Counted from the first letter of the stretch, positions 41,491 to 54,124 are shown. The stretch: 64,000 bases of DNA from Gemmobacter nectariphilus DSM 15620 (GCF_000429765.1 NZ_AUCM01000004.1:62001-126000); one strand, 5' to 3'. Numbers and translations: made by a program. The notes: generated from the letters alone by a model not told the origin.

Positions 41491-43398
41491 ATGGCCAAAG
41501 TCATCGGGATCGACCTCGGCACCACCAACAGCTGCGTCGCCATCATGGATGGGTCGCAGCCGCGTGTGATCGAGAACTCCGAAGGGGCGCGCACCACGCC
41601 CTCGATCGTCGCGTTCACGGAAAACGAACGCCTGGTCGGCCAGCCCGCCAAGCGGCAGGCCGTGACCAACCCCACCAACACCGTCTTTGCCGTCAAGCGC
41701 CTGATCGGCCGTCGGACCACCGACCCGGCCGTCGCCAAGGACAAGAAGCTGGTGCCCTATGCCATCGTTGATGGTGGCAATGGCGACGCCTGGGTCGAAG
41801 TGCGGGGCGACAAGTTCAGCCCGGCGCAGATCTCGGCCGTGATCCTTCAGAAGATGAAGGAAACCGCCGAAAGCTATCTGGGTGAAACGGTGACGCAAGC
41901 CGTCATCACCGTTCCCGCCTATTTCAACGACGCTCAGCGTCAGGCCACCAAGGACGCCGGCAAGATCGCCGGCCTTGAAGTGCTGCGCATCATCAACGAG
42001 CCGACGGCCGCCGCGCTGGCCTATGGGCTCGACAAGAAGGAATCGAAGACCATCGCCGTCTACGACCTTGGCGGCGGCACCTTCGACATCACCATCCTGG
42101 AAATCGACGACGGCCTGTTCGAGGTGAAATCGACCAACGGGGACACGTTCCTTGGCGGTGAAGATTTCGACATGCGCATCGTGCAGTATCTGGCCGACGA
42201 GTTCAAAAAGGAACACGGCGTCGATCTGTCGCTGGACAAGATGGCCCTGCAACGCCTGAAAGAGGCGGCGGAAAAGGCCAAGATCGAACTGTCGTCCAGC
42301 CAGCAGACCGAGATCAACCAGCCGTTCATCAGCATGGATCGCAACACCGGGCAGCCGCTGCACCTGGTGATGAAGCTGACCCGGTCGAAGCTGGAATCGC
42401 TGGTCGATGATCTGATCAAGGCCTCGATGAAGCCCTGCGCCGCCGCGCTGAAAGACGCCGGCCTGTCGAAAGGCGACATCGACGAGGTGGTTCTGGTCGG
42501 CGGCATGACCCGGATGCCGAAAGTGGTCGAGGAAGTGACCAAATTCTTCGGCAAGGAGCCGCACAAGGGCGTGAACCCCGATGAGGTGGTGGCGCTGGGT
42601 GCCGCGATCCAGGCCGGTGTTCTGCAAGGTGACGTCAAGGATGTGGTCCTGCTGGACGTGACCCCGCTCAGCCTGGGCATCGAGACGCTGGGCGGCGTGT
42701 TCACCCGCCTGATCGACCGCAACACCACGATCCCGACCAAGAAATCGCAGGTCTTCTCGACCGCCGAGGACAATCAGAACGCGGTGACCATCCGCGTGTT
42801 CCAGGGCGAGCGGGAAATGGCGGCCGACAACAAGCTGCTGGGCCAGTTCAATCTGGAAAACATCCCCCCGGCGCCGCGCGGCATGCCGCAGATCGAGGTG
42901 ACCTTCGACATCGACGCCAACGGCATCGTGTCGGTTTCGGCCAAGGACAAGGGCACCAACAAGGAGCAGCGGATCACGATCCAGGCTTCGGGCGGTCTGA
43001 CCGATGCCGAGATCGAACAGATGGTCCGCGACGCCGAGGCGAATGCCGAAGCCGACAAGGCCCGCAAGGATCTGGTCGAGGCGAAGAACCAGGGCGAAAG
43101 CCTGCTGCACTCGACCAAGAAGTCGCTGGCCGAGCATTCCGACAAGGTGGACCCCTCGACGGTCGAGGCGATCGAATTCGCCATGTCGCCGCTGGAAGAC
43201 GCCCTTGCCGGGGAGGATGCCGGCAAGATCCGTGGCGCGATCCAGAACCTGACCGAAGCTGCGATGAAGCTGGGTGAGGCGATCTACAAGGCGCAGGCGG
43301 CCGAAGCCGATGAAGGTGCCGCGCCGCGCGAGGCCGGTGACGACGATATCGTCGATGCCGACTTCGAGGATCTGGGTGACGACCGCAAGCGCCGCTGA
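41491..43398 (+). CDS. dnaK: Molecular chaperone DnaK (Hsp70)
   Basis: A 635-residue Hsp70. '[19 protein letters not shown]' opens the ATPase domain, followed by '[17 protein letters not shown]', '[15 protein letters not shown]' and '[13 protein letters not shown]'. The linker '[13 protein letters not shown]' leads into the substrate domain, and the tail '[10 protein letters not shown]' is the usual bacterial end. It works with DnaJ and GrpE on unfolded proteins. I use the ATG at 41491, with GAGGA 7 bases before it; an ATG two codons earlier lies too close. An RpoH promoter precedes it. Confidence 0.98.
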   Translation: MAKVIGIDLGTTNSCVAIMDGSQPRVIENSEGARTTPSIVAFTENERLVGQPAKRQAVTNPTNTVFAVKRLIGRRTTDPAVAKDKKLVPYAIVDGGNGDAWVEVRGDKFSPAQISAVILQKMKETAESYLGETVTQAVITVPAYFNDAQRQATKDAGKIAGLEVLRIINEPTAAALAYGLDKKESKTIAVYDLGGGTFDITILEIDDGLFEVKSTNGDTFLGGEDFDMRIVQYLADEFKKEHGVDLSLDKMALQRLKEAAEKAKIELSSSQQTEINQPFISMDRNTGQPLHLVMKLTRSKLESLVDDLIKASMKPCAAALKDAGLSKGDIDEVVLVGGMTRMPKVVEEVTKFFGKEPHKGVNPDEVVALGAAIQAGVLQGDVKDVVLLDVTPLSLGIETLGGVFTRLIDRNTTIPTKKSQVFSTAEDNQNAVTIRVFQGEREMAADNKLLGQFNLENIPPAPRGMPQIEVTFDIDANGIVSVSAKDKGTNKEQRITIQASGGLTDAEIEQMVRDAEANAEADKARKDLVEAKNQGESLLHSTKKSLAEHSDKVDPSTVEAIEFAMSPLEDALAGEDAGKIRGAIQNLTEAAMKLGEAIYKAQAAEADEGAAPREAGDDDIVDADFEDLGDDRKRR

Positions 43399-43417
43399 GG
43401 CAATCTGGGCAAGGCGG

Positions 43418-43441
43418 GGGCGGTCCTGAAAGGGACCGCCC
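43418..43441 (+). terminator. Hairpin between dnaK and dnaJ
   Basis: GGGCGGTCC and GGACCGCCC pair perfectly over 9 bases with loop TGAAAG. It begins 20 bases after the dnaK stop and is followed by CTATTG with no T-run. It may reduce read-through into dnaJ or protect the dnaK mRNA end, which would help keep DnaK in excess over DnaJ. Confidence 0.55.
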
Positions 43442-43468
43442 TATTGCCTTGGCCCGAAGGGGTAGATC

Positions 43469-44614
43469 ATGGCAAAACGTGACTTCTACGAGGTGCTTGG
43501 GGTTTCCAAGGGTGCCTCGGCCGAAGAAATCAAGAAGGCCTATCGGCAGAAGGCCAAAGAGCTTCACCCCGACCGCAACCAGGACAATCCCGACGCCGAG
43601 TCCCAGTTCAAGGAAGTGAACGAGGCCTACGACGTTCTGAAGGACGAACAGAAGAAATCGGCCTACGACCGCTTTGGCCATGGTGCCTTTGAAGGCGGCA
43701 TGGGCGGGGGCGGCCCGCGTGGCGGCTTTGGCCAGCAGGGCGATTTCGCCAGCGCCTTTTCGGATGTGTTCGAGGATCTGTTCGGCGACTTCATGGGTGG
43801 CCGTGGCGGTCAAGGCGGTCGGGCGCGGGCGCAACGCGGGTCGGATCTGCGCTACAATCTGCGGGTGACACTGGAAGAGGCGTTCAAGGGCGTCCAGAAG
43901 ACGATCTCGGTTCCGACCGCTGTCACCTGCGAGTCGTGCCATGGCACGGGCGCCGAAGGCGGGGCAGAGCCTGTCACCTGTCCGACCTGTTCGGGCATGG
44001 GCAAGGTGCGGGCGCAGCAGGGCTTTTTCACCATCGAACGGACTTGCCCGACCTGCGGCGGCGCGGGCCAGACGGTCAAGAACGCCTGCAAGGCCTGCGG
44101 CGGCGCGGGCCGGGTCGAGAAGGAACGCACGCTGTCGGTCAACATCCCGGCCGGGGTCGAGACGGGCACGCGGATTCGGCTGGCTGGCGAAGGCGAGGCC
44201 GGGGTGCGCGGTGGCCCGACCGGGGACTTGTACATCTTCATCGAGGTCAAGGAGCACCCGATCTTCCAGCGTGACGGCGTGCATCTGTATTGCCGTGTGC
44301 CTGTGTCGATCACCGCCGCCGCGCTTGGCGGCGAGGTCGAGGTGCCGACGATCGACGGTGGCCGGTCCAAGGTGAAGGTGCCTGCAGGCAGCCAGACCGG
44401 CAAGCAGATGCGCCTGCGCGGCAAGGGGATGCCTGCGCTGCGCGGTGGCGGCACTGGCGACATGCTGATCGAGCTGGCGGTGGAGACCCCAGTCAACTTG
44501 ACCTCGCGCCAGCGCGAGCTGCTGCAAGAGTTCGAGCGGTTGTCGGAAGACAACAACCCGGAAGGGTCGAGCTTCTTTTCCAAGGTCAAGAGCTTCTGGG
44601 ACGGCAAGCGGTGA
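43469..44614 (+). CDS. dnaJ: Chaperone DnaJ (Hsp40)
   Basis: A 381-residue class I J-protein. The J domain has '[12 protein letters not shown]' with the HPD that stimulates DnaK. A Gly/Phe-rich segment follows (residues ~75-100), then four zinc repeats ([32 protein letters not shown]) and the C-terminal peptide-binding domain ('[24 protein letters not shown]'). It is 70 bases behind dnaK and shares its transcript at least in part. Confidence 0.98.
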   Translation: MAKRDFYEVLGVSKGASAEEIKKAYRQKAKELHPDRNQDNPDAESQFKEVNEAYDVLKDEQKKSAYDRFGHGAFEGGMGGGGPRGGFGQQGDFASAFSDVFEDLFGDFMGGRGGQGGRARAQRGSDLRYNLRVTLEEAFKGVQKTISVPTAVTCESCHGTGAEGGAEPVTCPTCSGMGKVRAQQGFFTIERTCPTCGGAGQTVKNACKACGGAGRVEKERTLSVNIPAGVETGTRIRLAGEGEAGVRGGPTGDLYIFIEVKEHPIFQRDGVHLYCRVPVSITAAALGGEVEVPTIDGGRSKVKVPAGSQTGKQMRLRGKGMPALRGGGTGDMLIELAVETPVNLTSRQRELLQEFERLSEDNNPEGSSFFSKVKSFWDGKR

Positions 44615-44615
44615 A

Positions 44616-44673
44616 GGCGGGGGGCCAGCCCCCCGCCACCCCCCCGCAAGGGAGGGCTGTCTGCCCTCCCTTG
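44616..44673 (+). terminator. Double hairpin after dnaJ
   Basis: GGCGGGGGGC/GCCCCCCGCC at 44616-44637 (2-base centre) and CAAGGGAGGGC/GCCCTCCCTTG at 44647-44673 (loop TGTCT). The first begins one base after the dnaJ stop. They are followed immediately by a repeat copy. Likely the end of the dnaK-dnaJ transcript. Confidence 0.6.
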
Positions 44674-44676
44674 ACC

Positions 44677-44704
44677 CTCCCGAGGATATTTCCGGACAGA
44701 TGAA
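44677..44704 (+). repeat. Intergenic repeat, copy 4
   Basis: CTCCCGAGGATATTTCC, then GGACAGATGAA. It lies between the dnaJ terminator hairpins and radC and reads toward radC. Confidence 0.65.
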
Positions 44705-44751
44705 CGGGTGCGTTAACGCCTTGTTCACTGTCTTGCGGCACTCTGGGGCGC

Positions 44752-45522
44752 ATGACACACGCCTTTGCCGAAGCCCCCTTGCCACTTTTCTCGACCGCCT
44801 CCGATGCGGAGGAAGCAGCTGGCGCCGCGCTGCAACGCGGGGCACGGTTGCCGTCCTATATCAAGGATCACCGTGCCCGGTTGCGGGCGCGGTTCATGAC
44901 TGGCGGGGCCGCGGCGCTGCCGGACTATGAATTGCTGGAACTGGTGCTGTTTCGGGCCATCCCCCGGCAGGATGTCAAGCCGCTGGCCCATCGGCTGCTG
45001 GCAGAGTTCCATGATTTCAACGGTGTGATCACGGCGCCTGCCAGCCGGCTCGAGGCGCTTGAGGGTGTGGGCGAGGCGGTGATCTGCGAGCTGAAGGTGA
45101 TCGAGGCGGCCGCCGCGCGGCTGGCGCGGGCGCGGGTGATGAACCGGCATGTGCTGTCGGGCTGGGACGCGCTGCTGGATTACTGTCACACGACCATGGC
45201 GCATCGCAGCACCGAACAGTTCCGGGTGCTGTATCTGGACCGCAAGAACGTGCTGATCGCGGATGAAGAACAGGCCCGCGGCACGGTCGATCATGTGCCG
45301 GTCTATCCGCGCGAGGTGGTCAAGCGCGCGCTGGAGCTGGATGCCAGCGCGCTGATTCTGGTGCACAATCACCCATCGGGGGATCCGACGCCGTCGGACG
45401 CCGATATCGTGATGACCCACCGCATCCGCGATGCTGCCGAGGCGCTGTCGCTGGTGCTGCACGATCACATCATCGTCGGACGCTCGCGCGAGACCAGCTT
45501 TCGCGCGCAAGGCTATCTTTAG
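44752..45522 (+). CDS. radC: RadC-family JAB1/MPN-domain protein
   Basis: A 256-residue protein with a helix-hairpin-helix-like N-terminal half ('LLELVLFRAIPRQDVKPLAHRLL', 'LEGVGEAVICELKVIEA') and a C-terminal JAMM metalloprotease-like domain ('ALILVHNHPSGDPTPSDADI' near residue 203). The fold predicts zinc binding. The old name suggests DNA repair, but a repair role was not upheld in E. coli and the true function is open. Followed by a convergent OmpA-domain gene. Confidence 0.92.
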   Translation: MTHAFAEAPLPLFSTASDAEEAAGAALQRGARLPSYIKDHRARLRARFMTGGAAALPDYELLELVLFRAIPRQDVKPLAHRLLAEFHDFNGVITAPASRLEALEGVGEAVICELKVIEAAAARLARARVMNRHVLSGWDALLDYCHTTMAHRSTEQFRVLYLDRKNVLIADEEQARGTVDHVPVYPREVVKRALELDASALILVHNHPSGDPTPSDADIVMTHRIRDAAEALSLVLHDHIIVGRSRETSFRAQGYL

Positions 45523-45557
45523 GGCGGGACCGCGACAGCGGATCGCGGCCGGTCGCG

Positions 45558-47012
45558 TCAGGGCAGGGGGCGCAGCCAGACCTCGACCCGCCGGTTCAGC
45601 TGGCGCCCGGCAAGGCTGTCGTCGCAGGCCAGCGGGAAGGCCTCGCCCAAGGCTTCGGTGCGCAGGCGGGTTCCGGGCGGCAGGTCAGGGGTGATGGCCT
45701 CGAGCATGGTCGATACCGCCTCGGCGCGGGTTCGGGCGGCGGTCAGGTTGCGCTCGGCAGGGCCGGTGCTGTCGGTGAAGCCGATCAGCAGCACCTCATA
45801 TCCTGCGGCGCTGCCCGTGGCGAGGGCGTCGGACAGGCTGTGGAGGGCCTTGTCAGAGCTGGCGTCCAGCGTGCCGGTGCGATCGTCAAACCGGAAGGTC
45901 AGGGCCAGCCGCTGGGCGCCGTCCAGCAGCGCAAGGGCAGATTGCAGATCGGCCCGGGTCAGCTCGGGGTTCGCGTCGCGCAGGGCATTGGCCAGGCGAA
46001 TGCCCTGATCGGCCAGGGGTTTGCGCAGCAGGGCCGAGGGGGCGGGCAGCCCTTCGGCGGCCAGGGTCGCCTGAGCGGCCGGTGAGAACAGATGATCGGC
46101 AAAGGCGCGGGCGGCCGGGGGCAGCGGGCGGCCGGTTTCCAGCCAGCCGACAGGCAGCACCAGCGCGTGATCCCCGGCAGCGGCGGCAAGGGCGGACAGG
46201 TCAAGCACCAGGCCGCAATCCTGGCGCAGATCCCGCGCGATCAGCCCTGACGGCAGCGGCAGGGGCAGCAGCGCGGCGCCCCAGGGATCGCGGCCAAGGG
46301 CGGCGGCAAGCGCCGCCGGACTGGCCGCGCGGCGCATCTCTGCGGCCACCGGGCCAAGGGCCGCCTCGGCGCTGCGCTCAAGGGCGCTGCCGGCCGGTGT
46401 GGCGTGCCAGACCAGCGGGCGTGCCTCGCTGCCCAGGGTGTCCCAGCCGCCGCCTTGCGCGCGCTGTGCGCGCAGGGCGGTCAGGGGCACCGGACCGGGC
46501 GGGGCATCGGGGGAAGTGGCCAGCGCCAGGGGCAGGCGGGCGATGACGGCCCCCTCGGTGGAGAGGGCGGCATCCGCGGCCTCGGCGGCCAGCACCGGGG
46601 CTGCGGGGCCAGCAAGGGGCAACAGACGGAGGCGCAGCTGAGGCCGGCCTTCGCGCGACAGCTCCAGCTGCTGGGGCGTTTCGGTCAGGGTCAGCCCCTC
46701 GGCCCGGGCAAAGCTGCGGACCAGCGGCAAAAGGACGCGATCAGCCAGCCAGGGCTCTGCGGCAATCCGCAGCTGGGGGGCAAAGCGGGTAAGGTCGGGG
46801 CAGCCAGGCCCTTCGCAATCGACTGCGGCCGCATTGACGCTCAGACGGCCCCACTGGGTGTCGATCCGATAGACCAGACCGTCAAAGCTGATCAGCCGCC
46901 CGGACACCGCCAGCGCACCATCGCGGGCTGTCAGCGTCGCGTCCTGCGCTTGCGCAAGCGTTGAAAAGCAAAGCGCGGCGGTCGTGGCCGCCGCGCACAG
47001 GATGGCGCGCAT
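45558..47012 (-). CDS. OmpA-domain protein with a substrate-binding-like N-terminal region
   Basis: A 484-residue exported protein. A signal peptide ([22 protein letters not shown]) is followed by ~300 residues resembling a phosphate/PstS-type binding fold ('[24 protein letters not shown]', '[29 protein letters not shown]'). The C-terminus is an OmpA-like peptidoglycan-binding domain ('[31 protein letters not shown]', '[16 protein letters not shown]'). It is probably periplasmic and tied to peptidoglycan. The 18-base gap to the next gene upstream suggests one operon. The binding-fold assignment is by pattern and less certain than the OmpA domain. Confidence 0.82.
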   Translation of the reverse strand: MRAILCAAATTAALCFSTLAQAQDATLTARDGALAVSGRLISFDGLVYRIDTQWGRLSVNAAAVDCEGPGCPDLTRFAPQLRIAAEPWLADRVLLPLVRSFARAEGLTLTETPQQLELSREGRPQLRLRLLPLAGPAAPVLAAEAADAALSTEGAVIARLPLALATSPDAPPGPVPLTALRAQRAQGGGWDTLGSEARPLVWHATPAGSALERSAEAALGPVAAEMRRAASPAALAAALGRDPWGAALLPLPLPSGLIARDLRQDCGLVLDLSALAAAAGDHALVLPVGWLETGRPLPPAARAFADHLFSPAAQATLAAEGLPAPSALLRKPLADQGIRLANALRDANPELTRADLQSALALLDGAQRLALTFRFDDRTGTLDASSDKALHSLSDALATGSAAGYEVLLIGFTDSTGPAERNLTAARTRAEAVSTMLEAITPDLPPGTRLRTEALGEAFPLACDDSLAGRQLNRRVEVWLRPLP

Positions 47013-47030
47013 GATCTGCCCGGGGTTGCC

Positions 47031-47933
47031 CTAGTTGGAGGCAAGTTTCTCTGCTGCGACCGGATTCGGCAAGACCACATACTCGCCGATGGCATCGCAG
47101 CCCGGCATCTCGATGGTCAGGTCGCGCAAGGTCAGACGGCCGCCGGTCAGTTGCAGCGTCTCGCCCAGAACTTCGCGCCCGCAGGTGGTGGCGGTGACGG
47201 CGGATTCGACATTCAGCGCCACATCGCCCGACAGGGCACGCAGACCGGCCGGGAAGGTATAGACCTCGGCCAGCAGCGGGCGGTCGGCGGTGGCATCGCC
47301 AAGGCGCGTCAGAAAGCCGCCTTCGGCCGAGGGCTTGGACGTGGTGTCGCCAAAAGCCTCGGTTCCGGTCCGGCGTTCGAAAGCATGTAGCTGGAAGGCA
47401 TCTTCGGCCATCCATTGCACCCCGAAACGATCGAATTGTGCAAGATCGGGAACGGCGACGCTTTGGCTGACGCTGCTGCCATCGGCAAAGGCCAGCGTGA
47501 CTTCGGCAGGATTGGTCAGCGCCGGGATAGACCCGATCAGCGTGCCGGCCGACGAGGTGCGCAGCGTCACGACCAGCCCGCCATGGCGCAGCATGACCCG
47601 CTGATCCGGGCGGCAGGCGGCCAGAAGACCAAGGTCCAGCATGGCGCCCGGCTGGGCGATCAGGGCCATGTCGTCGGAACAGGCGGGCGCCTCGGCGACA
47701 GCCGGCAGCGCAGCGGGCTCTGGCGCGGGCGAGCTGACCACGGGCGGGGTGACTTCAGCCACCGGCACCGGTTGCGGGGCCGGCTCTGCGACGGCCACGG
47801 GCGTGGCCTCGGGCGCGATCACGGCGGCGACAACGGGCTGCGGGCGCCCCTTGTCCTGGGATTGCATGACAAAGCCGGTTGCCCCGGCGACCGCCAGAAC
47901 CGCTGCCACACGGATGATCCGTTGTTTTTTCAT
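47031..47933 (-). CDS. Membrane-anchored protein with a Pro/Ala-rich linker, function unknown
   Basis: A 300-residue protein. Residues ~5-23 form a single membrane helix after a Lys/Arg start (MKKQRIIRVAAVLAVAGATGF). A Pro/Ala/Val-rich linker spans ~30-85, and a periplasmic domain carries four or five Cys ('AEAPACSDDMALIAQPGAMLDLGLLAACRPDQRVML', 'TTCGREVLG', 'EMPGCDAIGEYV'), suggesting disulfides. I recognise no named family. It is read with the OmpA-domain gene (18 bases apart), so both may act at the cell wall. Confidence 0.75.
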   Translation of the reverse strand: MKKQRIIRVAAVLAVAGATGFVMQSQDKGRPQPVVAAVIAPEATPVAVAEPAPQPVPVAEVTPPVVSSPAPEPAALPAVAEAPACSDDMALIAQPGAMLDLGLLAACRPDQRVMLRHGGLVVTLRTSSAGTLIGSIPALTNPAEVTLAFADGSSVSQSVAVPDLAQFDRFGVQWMAEDAFQLHAFERRTGTEAFGDTTSKPSAEGGFLTRLGDATADRPLLAEVYTFPAGLRALSGDVALNVESAVTATTCGREVLGETLQLTGGRLTLRDLTIEMPGCDAIGEYVVLPNPVAAEKLASN

Positions 47934-48022
47934 CTGACCGCTCCATCACCTTTCGGCACAGGGTGCAAACTGGCAATGGAAAGCGGCGACAGCATGGCAG
48001 CGGTGGGGAAACAATCGGCCGG

Positions 48023-50716
<2,694 letters not shown>

Positions 50717-50733
50717 GTGTATACGTCCCTTGG

Positions 50734-50750
50734 GAACGGCGCCGCCGTTC
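50734..50750 (-). promoter_or_regulatory. Hairpin in the secA leader
   Basis: GAACGGCG-C-CGCCGTTC is a perfect 8-base inverted repeat with a 1-base centre, 18-34 bases before the secA ATG. In RNA it would sit at or just upstream of the weak GGGA ribosome-binding site. It may be an operator or a translational control element; neither is proven. A second inverted repeat, GCCGCC/GGCGGC (50875-50892), lies before the divergent isomerase gene. Confidence 0.4.
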
Positions 50751-50909
50751 GTGATCCGCTGTGCGTATGAGGCGGGCTTGCCCACGACCCCCGGCTTGCC
50801 TAGAACAGCGCACAGGAGCAGGCATCCCCGCCACGCGACCCTCGCGATGTAAGGGGCTGCCCGCAAGGTGTCAACGCCGCCATGGTAGGCGGCATCCGGG
50901 GGAATGCTT

Positions 50910-51749
50910 ATGAAACTTCGTGCAGGCGGCTTTGCGCTGGCGGTTCTGGGGGCTGCGTGGGCGCTGCCGGTCATGGCGCAGGATGCGTCGACCGTGGTCG
51001 CCACGGTGAATGGCACCGACATCACCCTTGGCCATCTTGCGGCAGCGCGCGCCCAGCTTCCGGCGCAATACCAGCAATTGCCCGATGACGTGCTGTTCCG
51101 CGGCCTGCTCGATCAGGTGATCCAGCAGACGGCTCTGTCGCAAGCGGCCGACAAGCTGGTGACCAAACGCGACGAGCTGACGCTGGAAAACGACCGCCGC
51201 GGCTATCTGGCCGGTCTGGTGCTGCAAGATGCCGTCAAGGGCGCCGTCAGCGACGAAGCCCTGCAGGCCGCCTATGACGCCAAATACAAGAATGCCGCGC
51301 CCGGCATGGAATACAACGCCGCCCATATCCTGGTGAAGACCGAGGAAGAGGCGAAGAAGCTCAAGGAAGAGCTCGACAAGGGCGCCGATTTCGCCGAACT
51401 CGCCCGCCAGCATTCGACCGATGGGTCGGCCGCGGGCGGTGGCTCGCTGGGCTGGTTCGGTCTGGGCATGATGGTCAAGCCCTTCGAGGATGCGGTCGTC
51501 GCGCTCAAGGCCGGCGAGATCGGCGGCCCGCTGCAAACCCAGTTCGGCTGGCACCTGGTCAAGCTGAACGAGACCCGCGCGGCCGAAGCGCCCAAGCTGG
51601 AAGAGGTGCGCGACGAACTGGCGGCCGAGCTGGAACAGGCCGCGATCGATGCCCGCATCAAGGCCGCGACCGACGGGGCCACCGTCACCCGCACGGTTGA
51701 CGGAATCGATCCGGCCCTGCTCAAATCCCCGACGCTGTTCGGCAACTGA
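50910..51749 (+). CDS. Parvulin-type peptidyl-prolyl isomerase
   Basis: A 279-residue periplasmic foldase. The signal peptide is [24 protein letters not shown]. An N-terminal SurA-like helical region ('[28 protein letters not shown]') is followed by the parvulin domain ('[62 protein letters not shown]'). It should assist folding of secreted proteins, which fits its place beside secA. I prefer the ATG at 50910, with GGGGGA 7 bases upstream, to the ATG six bases earlier. It is followed after 10 bases by argJ. Confidence 0.92.
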   Translation: MKLRAGGFALAVLGAAWALPVMAQDASTVVATVNGTDITLGHLAAARAQLPAQYQQLPDDVLFRGLLDQVIQQTALSQAADKLVTKRDELTLENDRRGYLAGLVLQDAVKGAVSDEALQAAYDAKYKNAAPGMEYNAAHILVKTEEEAKKLKEELDKGADFAELARQHSTDGSAAGGGSLGWFGLGMMVKPFEDAVVALKAGEIGGPLQTQFGWHLVKLNETRAAEAPKLEEVRDELAAELEQAAIDARIKAATDGATVTRTVDGIDPALLKSPTLFGN

Positions 51750-51759
51750 GGGTAACGCC

Positions 51760-53142
51760 ATGGGCGCGAAGGACTGGAAGGCCAAGGCCAAGGGCCTCAA
51801 GAAAAAGCTCGACAAGCTGAAGAAGCGCGTCGAGACCGCCGCCGGGGAAACCGCGGCCGCCGTGACCGCGGTGGCCGAGTCGGCGGTGGTCAACGTCAAG
51901 ACCCCGCCAGCCGTCTCGCCCTTGGCACCGGCGGCCTTTCCCGACCTGCCGGTGATCGACGGGGTCGAGTTTGCGGCGGCTGCGGCCGGCGTGCGCTACA
52001 AGGGCCGCACCGATGTGATGCTGGTGCGCCTTGCGCCCGGAACCTCGATCGCCGGGGCCTTCACCCGCTCGTCCACCCGCGCGGCCTGCGTGCTGGATGC
52101 CCAGGCCAAGCTGTCGGGCAAGGTCTCGGACGATGGCGCGGCGATCCTGGTCAATTCGGGCAATGCCAATGCCTTTACGGGCGCCGCAGGTCAGGCCAGC
52201 GTCGATGCGCTGACCGCGGCGGTTGGCGCCAAGCTGGGGATCCCGGCCGAGCGCGTCTTCACCTCGTCCACCGGCGTGATCGGCGAGCCGCTGCCGCATG
52301 AGCGCATCGCCGCCGCGCTGGACGATCTGGTCGCAGGCCTTGCGCCCGACGGCATCGCCGGCGCTGCCCGCGCCATCATGACCACCGACACCTTCGCCAA
52401 GGGTGCCGCGGCCGAGGTTCAGGGCGAAGGCGGCGCGATCCGCATCGCCGGGATCGCCAAGGGCTCGGGCATGATCGCGCCCGACATGGCGACGATGCTG
52501 GTCTACATCTTCACCGATGCCAAAATCGCCCCGGCCGTGCTGCAAAAGATGGTCAGCCGCCAGGTGGACGACACGTTCAACTGCATCACGGTCGACAGCG
52601 ATACCTCGACCTCGGACGCGCTGATCGTTGCCGCCACCGGCGCCAGCCCTGCCGCCGAGATCAAGGATCTGCGCAGCAAGACCGCCCGGGACTTTGAAAT
52701 GGCCCTGCGCGGCGTGATGATGGATCTGGCCCAGCAGGTGGTCAAGGATGGCGAGGGGGCGACGAAATTCGTCGAAATCCGCGTGACCGGCGCCGCTGAC
52801 GCGGCCGATGCCCACAAGGTCGCCATGTCCATCGCCAATTCGCCGCTGGTGAAAACCGCCATCGCTGGCGAGGATGCGAACTGGGGGCGGATCGTTGCCG
52901 CCGTCGGCAAATCGGGGGCGCGCGCCGACCGCGACCTGCTGTCGATCAGCTTTGGCGATATCCGTGTGGCCGAAAAGGGCTGGCGCAACCCGGACTATTC
53001 CGAAGAGGCCACCTCGGCCTACATGAAGAACCAGGACTTGGTGATCTCGGTCGATCTGGGCCTTGGCAGCGCGGCGCGCACCGTCTGGACCTGCGATCTG
53101 ACGCATCGCTACATCGACATCAACGCCGATTACCGCTCCTGA
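51760..53142 (+). CDS. argJ: Bifunctional ornithine acetyltransferase/N-acetylglutamate synthase with N-terminal extension
   Basis: A 460-residue ArgJ that recycles acetyl from N-acetylornithine to glutamate in arginine synthesis. 'SPLAPAAFPDLPVIDGV', 'FTSSTGVIGEPLP', 'GIAKGSGMIAPDMATMLVYIFTDA' (self-cleavage before Thr in MAT) and 'GRIVAAVGKSGA' are all present. Residues 1-52 precede the usual start and are Lys-rich (KAKAKGLKKKLDKLKKR, then an Ala/Val stretch). This makes the protein longer than the ~405-residue norm. GAGGG before the ATG supports the long form. It is 10 bases behind the isomerase gene. Confidence 0.94.
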   Translation: MGAKDWKAKAKGLKKKLDKLKKRVETAAGETAAAVTAVAESAVVNVKTPPAVSPLAPAAFPDLPVIDGVEFAAAAAGVRYKGRTDVMLVRLAPGTSIAGAFTRSSTRAACVLDAQAKLSGKVSDDGAAILVNSGNANAFTGAAGQASVDALTAAVGAKLGIPAERVFTSSTGVIGEPLPHERIAAALDDLVAGLAPDGIAGAARAIMTTDTFAKGAAAEVQGEGGAIRIAGIAKGSGMIAPDMATMLVYIFTDAKIAPAVLQKMVSRQVDDTFNCITVDSDTSTSDALIVAATGASPAAEIKDLRSKTARDFEMALRGVMMDLAQQVVKDGEGATKFVEIRVTGAADAADAHKVAMSIANSPLVKTAIAGEDANWGRIVAAVGKSGARADRDLLSISFGDIRVAEKGWRNPDYSEEATSAYMKNQDLVISVDLGLGSAARTVWTCDLTHRYIDINADYRS

Positions 53143-53161
53143 AACGGGGCGGGCGCGCCCC

Positions 53162-53213
53162 TTTCATCTGTCCCCAAATATCCCGCGGGGGTCCGGGGGC
53201 GCGAAGCCCCCGG
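53162..53213 (-). repeat. Intergenic repeat, copy 5, with hairpin
   Basis: The minus-strand form of the core, here as TTTCATCTGTCC then CCAAATATCCCGCGGG, at 53162-53190. It is followed by the hairpin CCGGGGGC/GCCCCCGG (53193-53213, loop GCGAA). It stands 19 bases after the argJ stop, so the hairpin may end that transcript before mutT. Confidence 0.65.
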
Positions 53214-53242
53214 TTCTCCGGCCGCCAACCGGAGCGCCGACC

Positions 53243-53641
53243 ATGAAGCTTGTCCTTGTCACCGCCGTTGCCCTGATCGACCCGGATGGCCGCGTGCTGC
53301 TGGCTCAGCGCCCCGAAGGCAAATCGCTGGCCGGCCTGTGGGAATTTCCCGGCGGCAAGGTCGAACCCGGCGAGACGCCCGAATCCGCCCTGATCCGCGA
53401 GCTGCACGAAGAGCTGGGCATCGACACCTGGGCCAGCTGCCTCGCGCCGCTGACCTTTGCCAGCCACAGCTATGACGATTTCCACCTGCTGATGCCGCTG
53501 TTCGCCTGCCGCCGCTGGCAGGGCACGGTCACGCCGCGCGAAGGGCAGGGGCTGAAATGGGTGCGGCCCGACCGTCTGGCCGACTATCCGATGCCGCCGG
53601 CCGACATCCCGCTGATCCCCATCCTGCGCGACTGGCTCTAG
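53243..53641 (+). CDS. mutT: 8-oxo-dGTP diphosphatase, Nudix family
   Basis: A 132-residue Nudix hydrolase. The Nudix box GGKVEPGETPESALIREL plus HEELGI is complete (G-x5-E-x7-RE-x2-EE-x-G). 'VAVALIDPDGRVLLAQRP' and 'GLWEFPGG' are typical of MutT. It removes oxidised dGTP from the nucleotide pool and so prevents A:T to C:G mutation. It lies downstream of argJ, behind a repeat and hairpin, and is convergent with ptsN. Confidence 0.9.
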   Translation: MKLVLVTAVALIDPDGRVLLAQRPEGKSLAGLWEFPGGKVEPGETPESALIRELHEELGIDTWASCLAPLTFASHSYDDFHLLMPLFACRRWQGTVTPREGQGLKWVRPDRLADYPMPPADIPLIPILRDWL

Positions 53642-53659
53642 GCCAGTCACGCGGCTGCC

Positions 53660-54124
53660 TCAGGCGGCGGCCTTGGGGCGGGCCTCGGTCAGAATGGCAT
53701 ACAGCGTGCCGGACTGCCCATTGGCGCGCAGCTTGGCGCACACGCCCGGATCGCGCATGGTGCGCGAGATCAGCGCCAGCGCCTTCAGATGCTCGACCCC
53801 GCTGTCCTTGGGGGCGAACAGCGTGAAGATCAGATCGACCGGCTGACGGTCGACGCTGTCGAAGTCCATCGGCTTTTCCAGCCGCACAAAGACACCAACG
53901 ATCTGTTCCAGACCTTCAAGCCGGGCGTGAGGCAGGGCGATGCCATGGCCAACGCCGGTCGGCCCCAGGCTTTCGCGTTCCAACAGGCCATCGACGGCAA
54001 CCGCAGGGCTCAGGCCATAGACCGACGCGGCCATGTCGCCAAGATCCTGAAAAAGTCGCTTCTTGCTGGTCATGCCGGCCAGCACGCGCACGGCTTCGGG
54101 CTTTAGGATTTTAGCGATGTCCAT
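53660..54124 (-). CDS. ptsN: PTS IIA-like nitrogen regulatory protein PtsN
   Basis: A 154-residue EIIA-Ntr protein. His66 in 'GVGHGIALPHARL' is the phosphorylation site; 'VDLIFTLFAPKDSGVEHLKALALISRTMRD' is also typical. It takes phosphate from NPr and signals nitrogen or potassium status to its partners. The start at 54124 has GGA 8 bases before it. It follows hpf, as in most proteobacteria. Confidence 0.93.
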   Translation of the reverse strand: MDIAKILKPEAVRVLAGMTSKKRLFQDLGDMAASVYGLSPAVAVDGLLERESLGPTGVGHGIALPHARLEGLEQIVGVFVRLEKPMDFDSVDRQPVDLIFTLFAPKDSGVEHLKALALISRTMRDPGVCAKLRANGQSGTLYAILTEARPKAAA

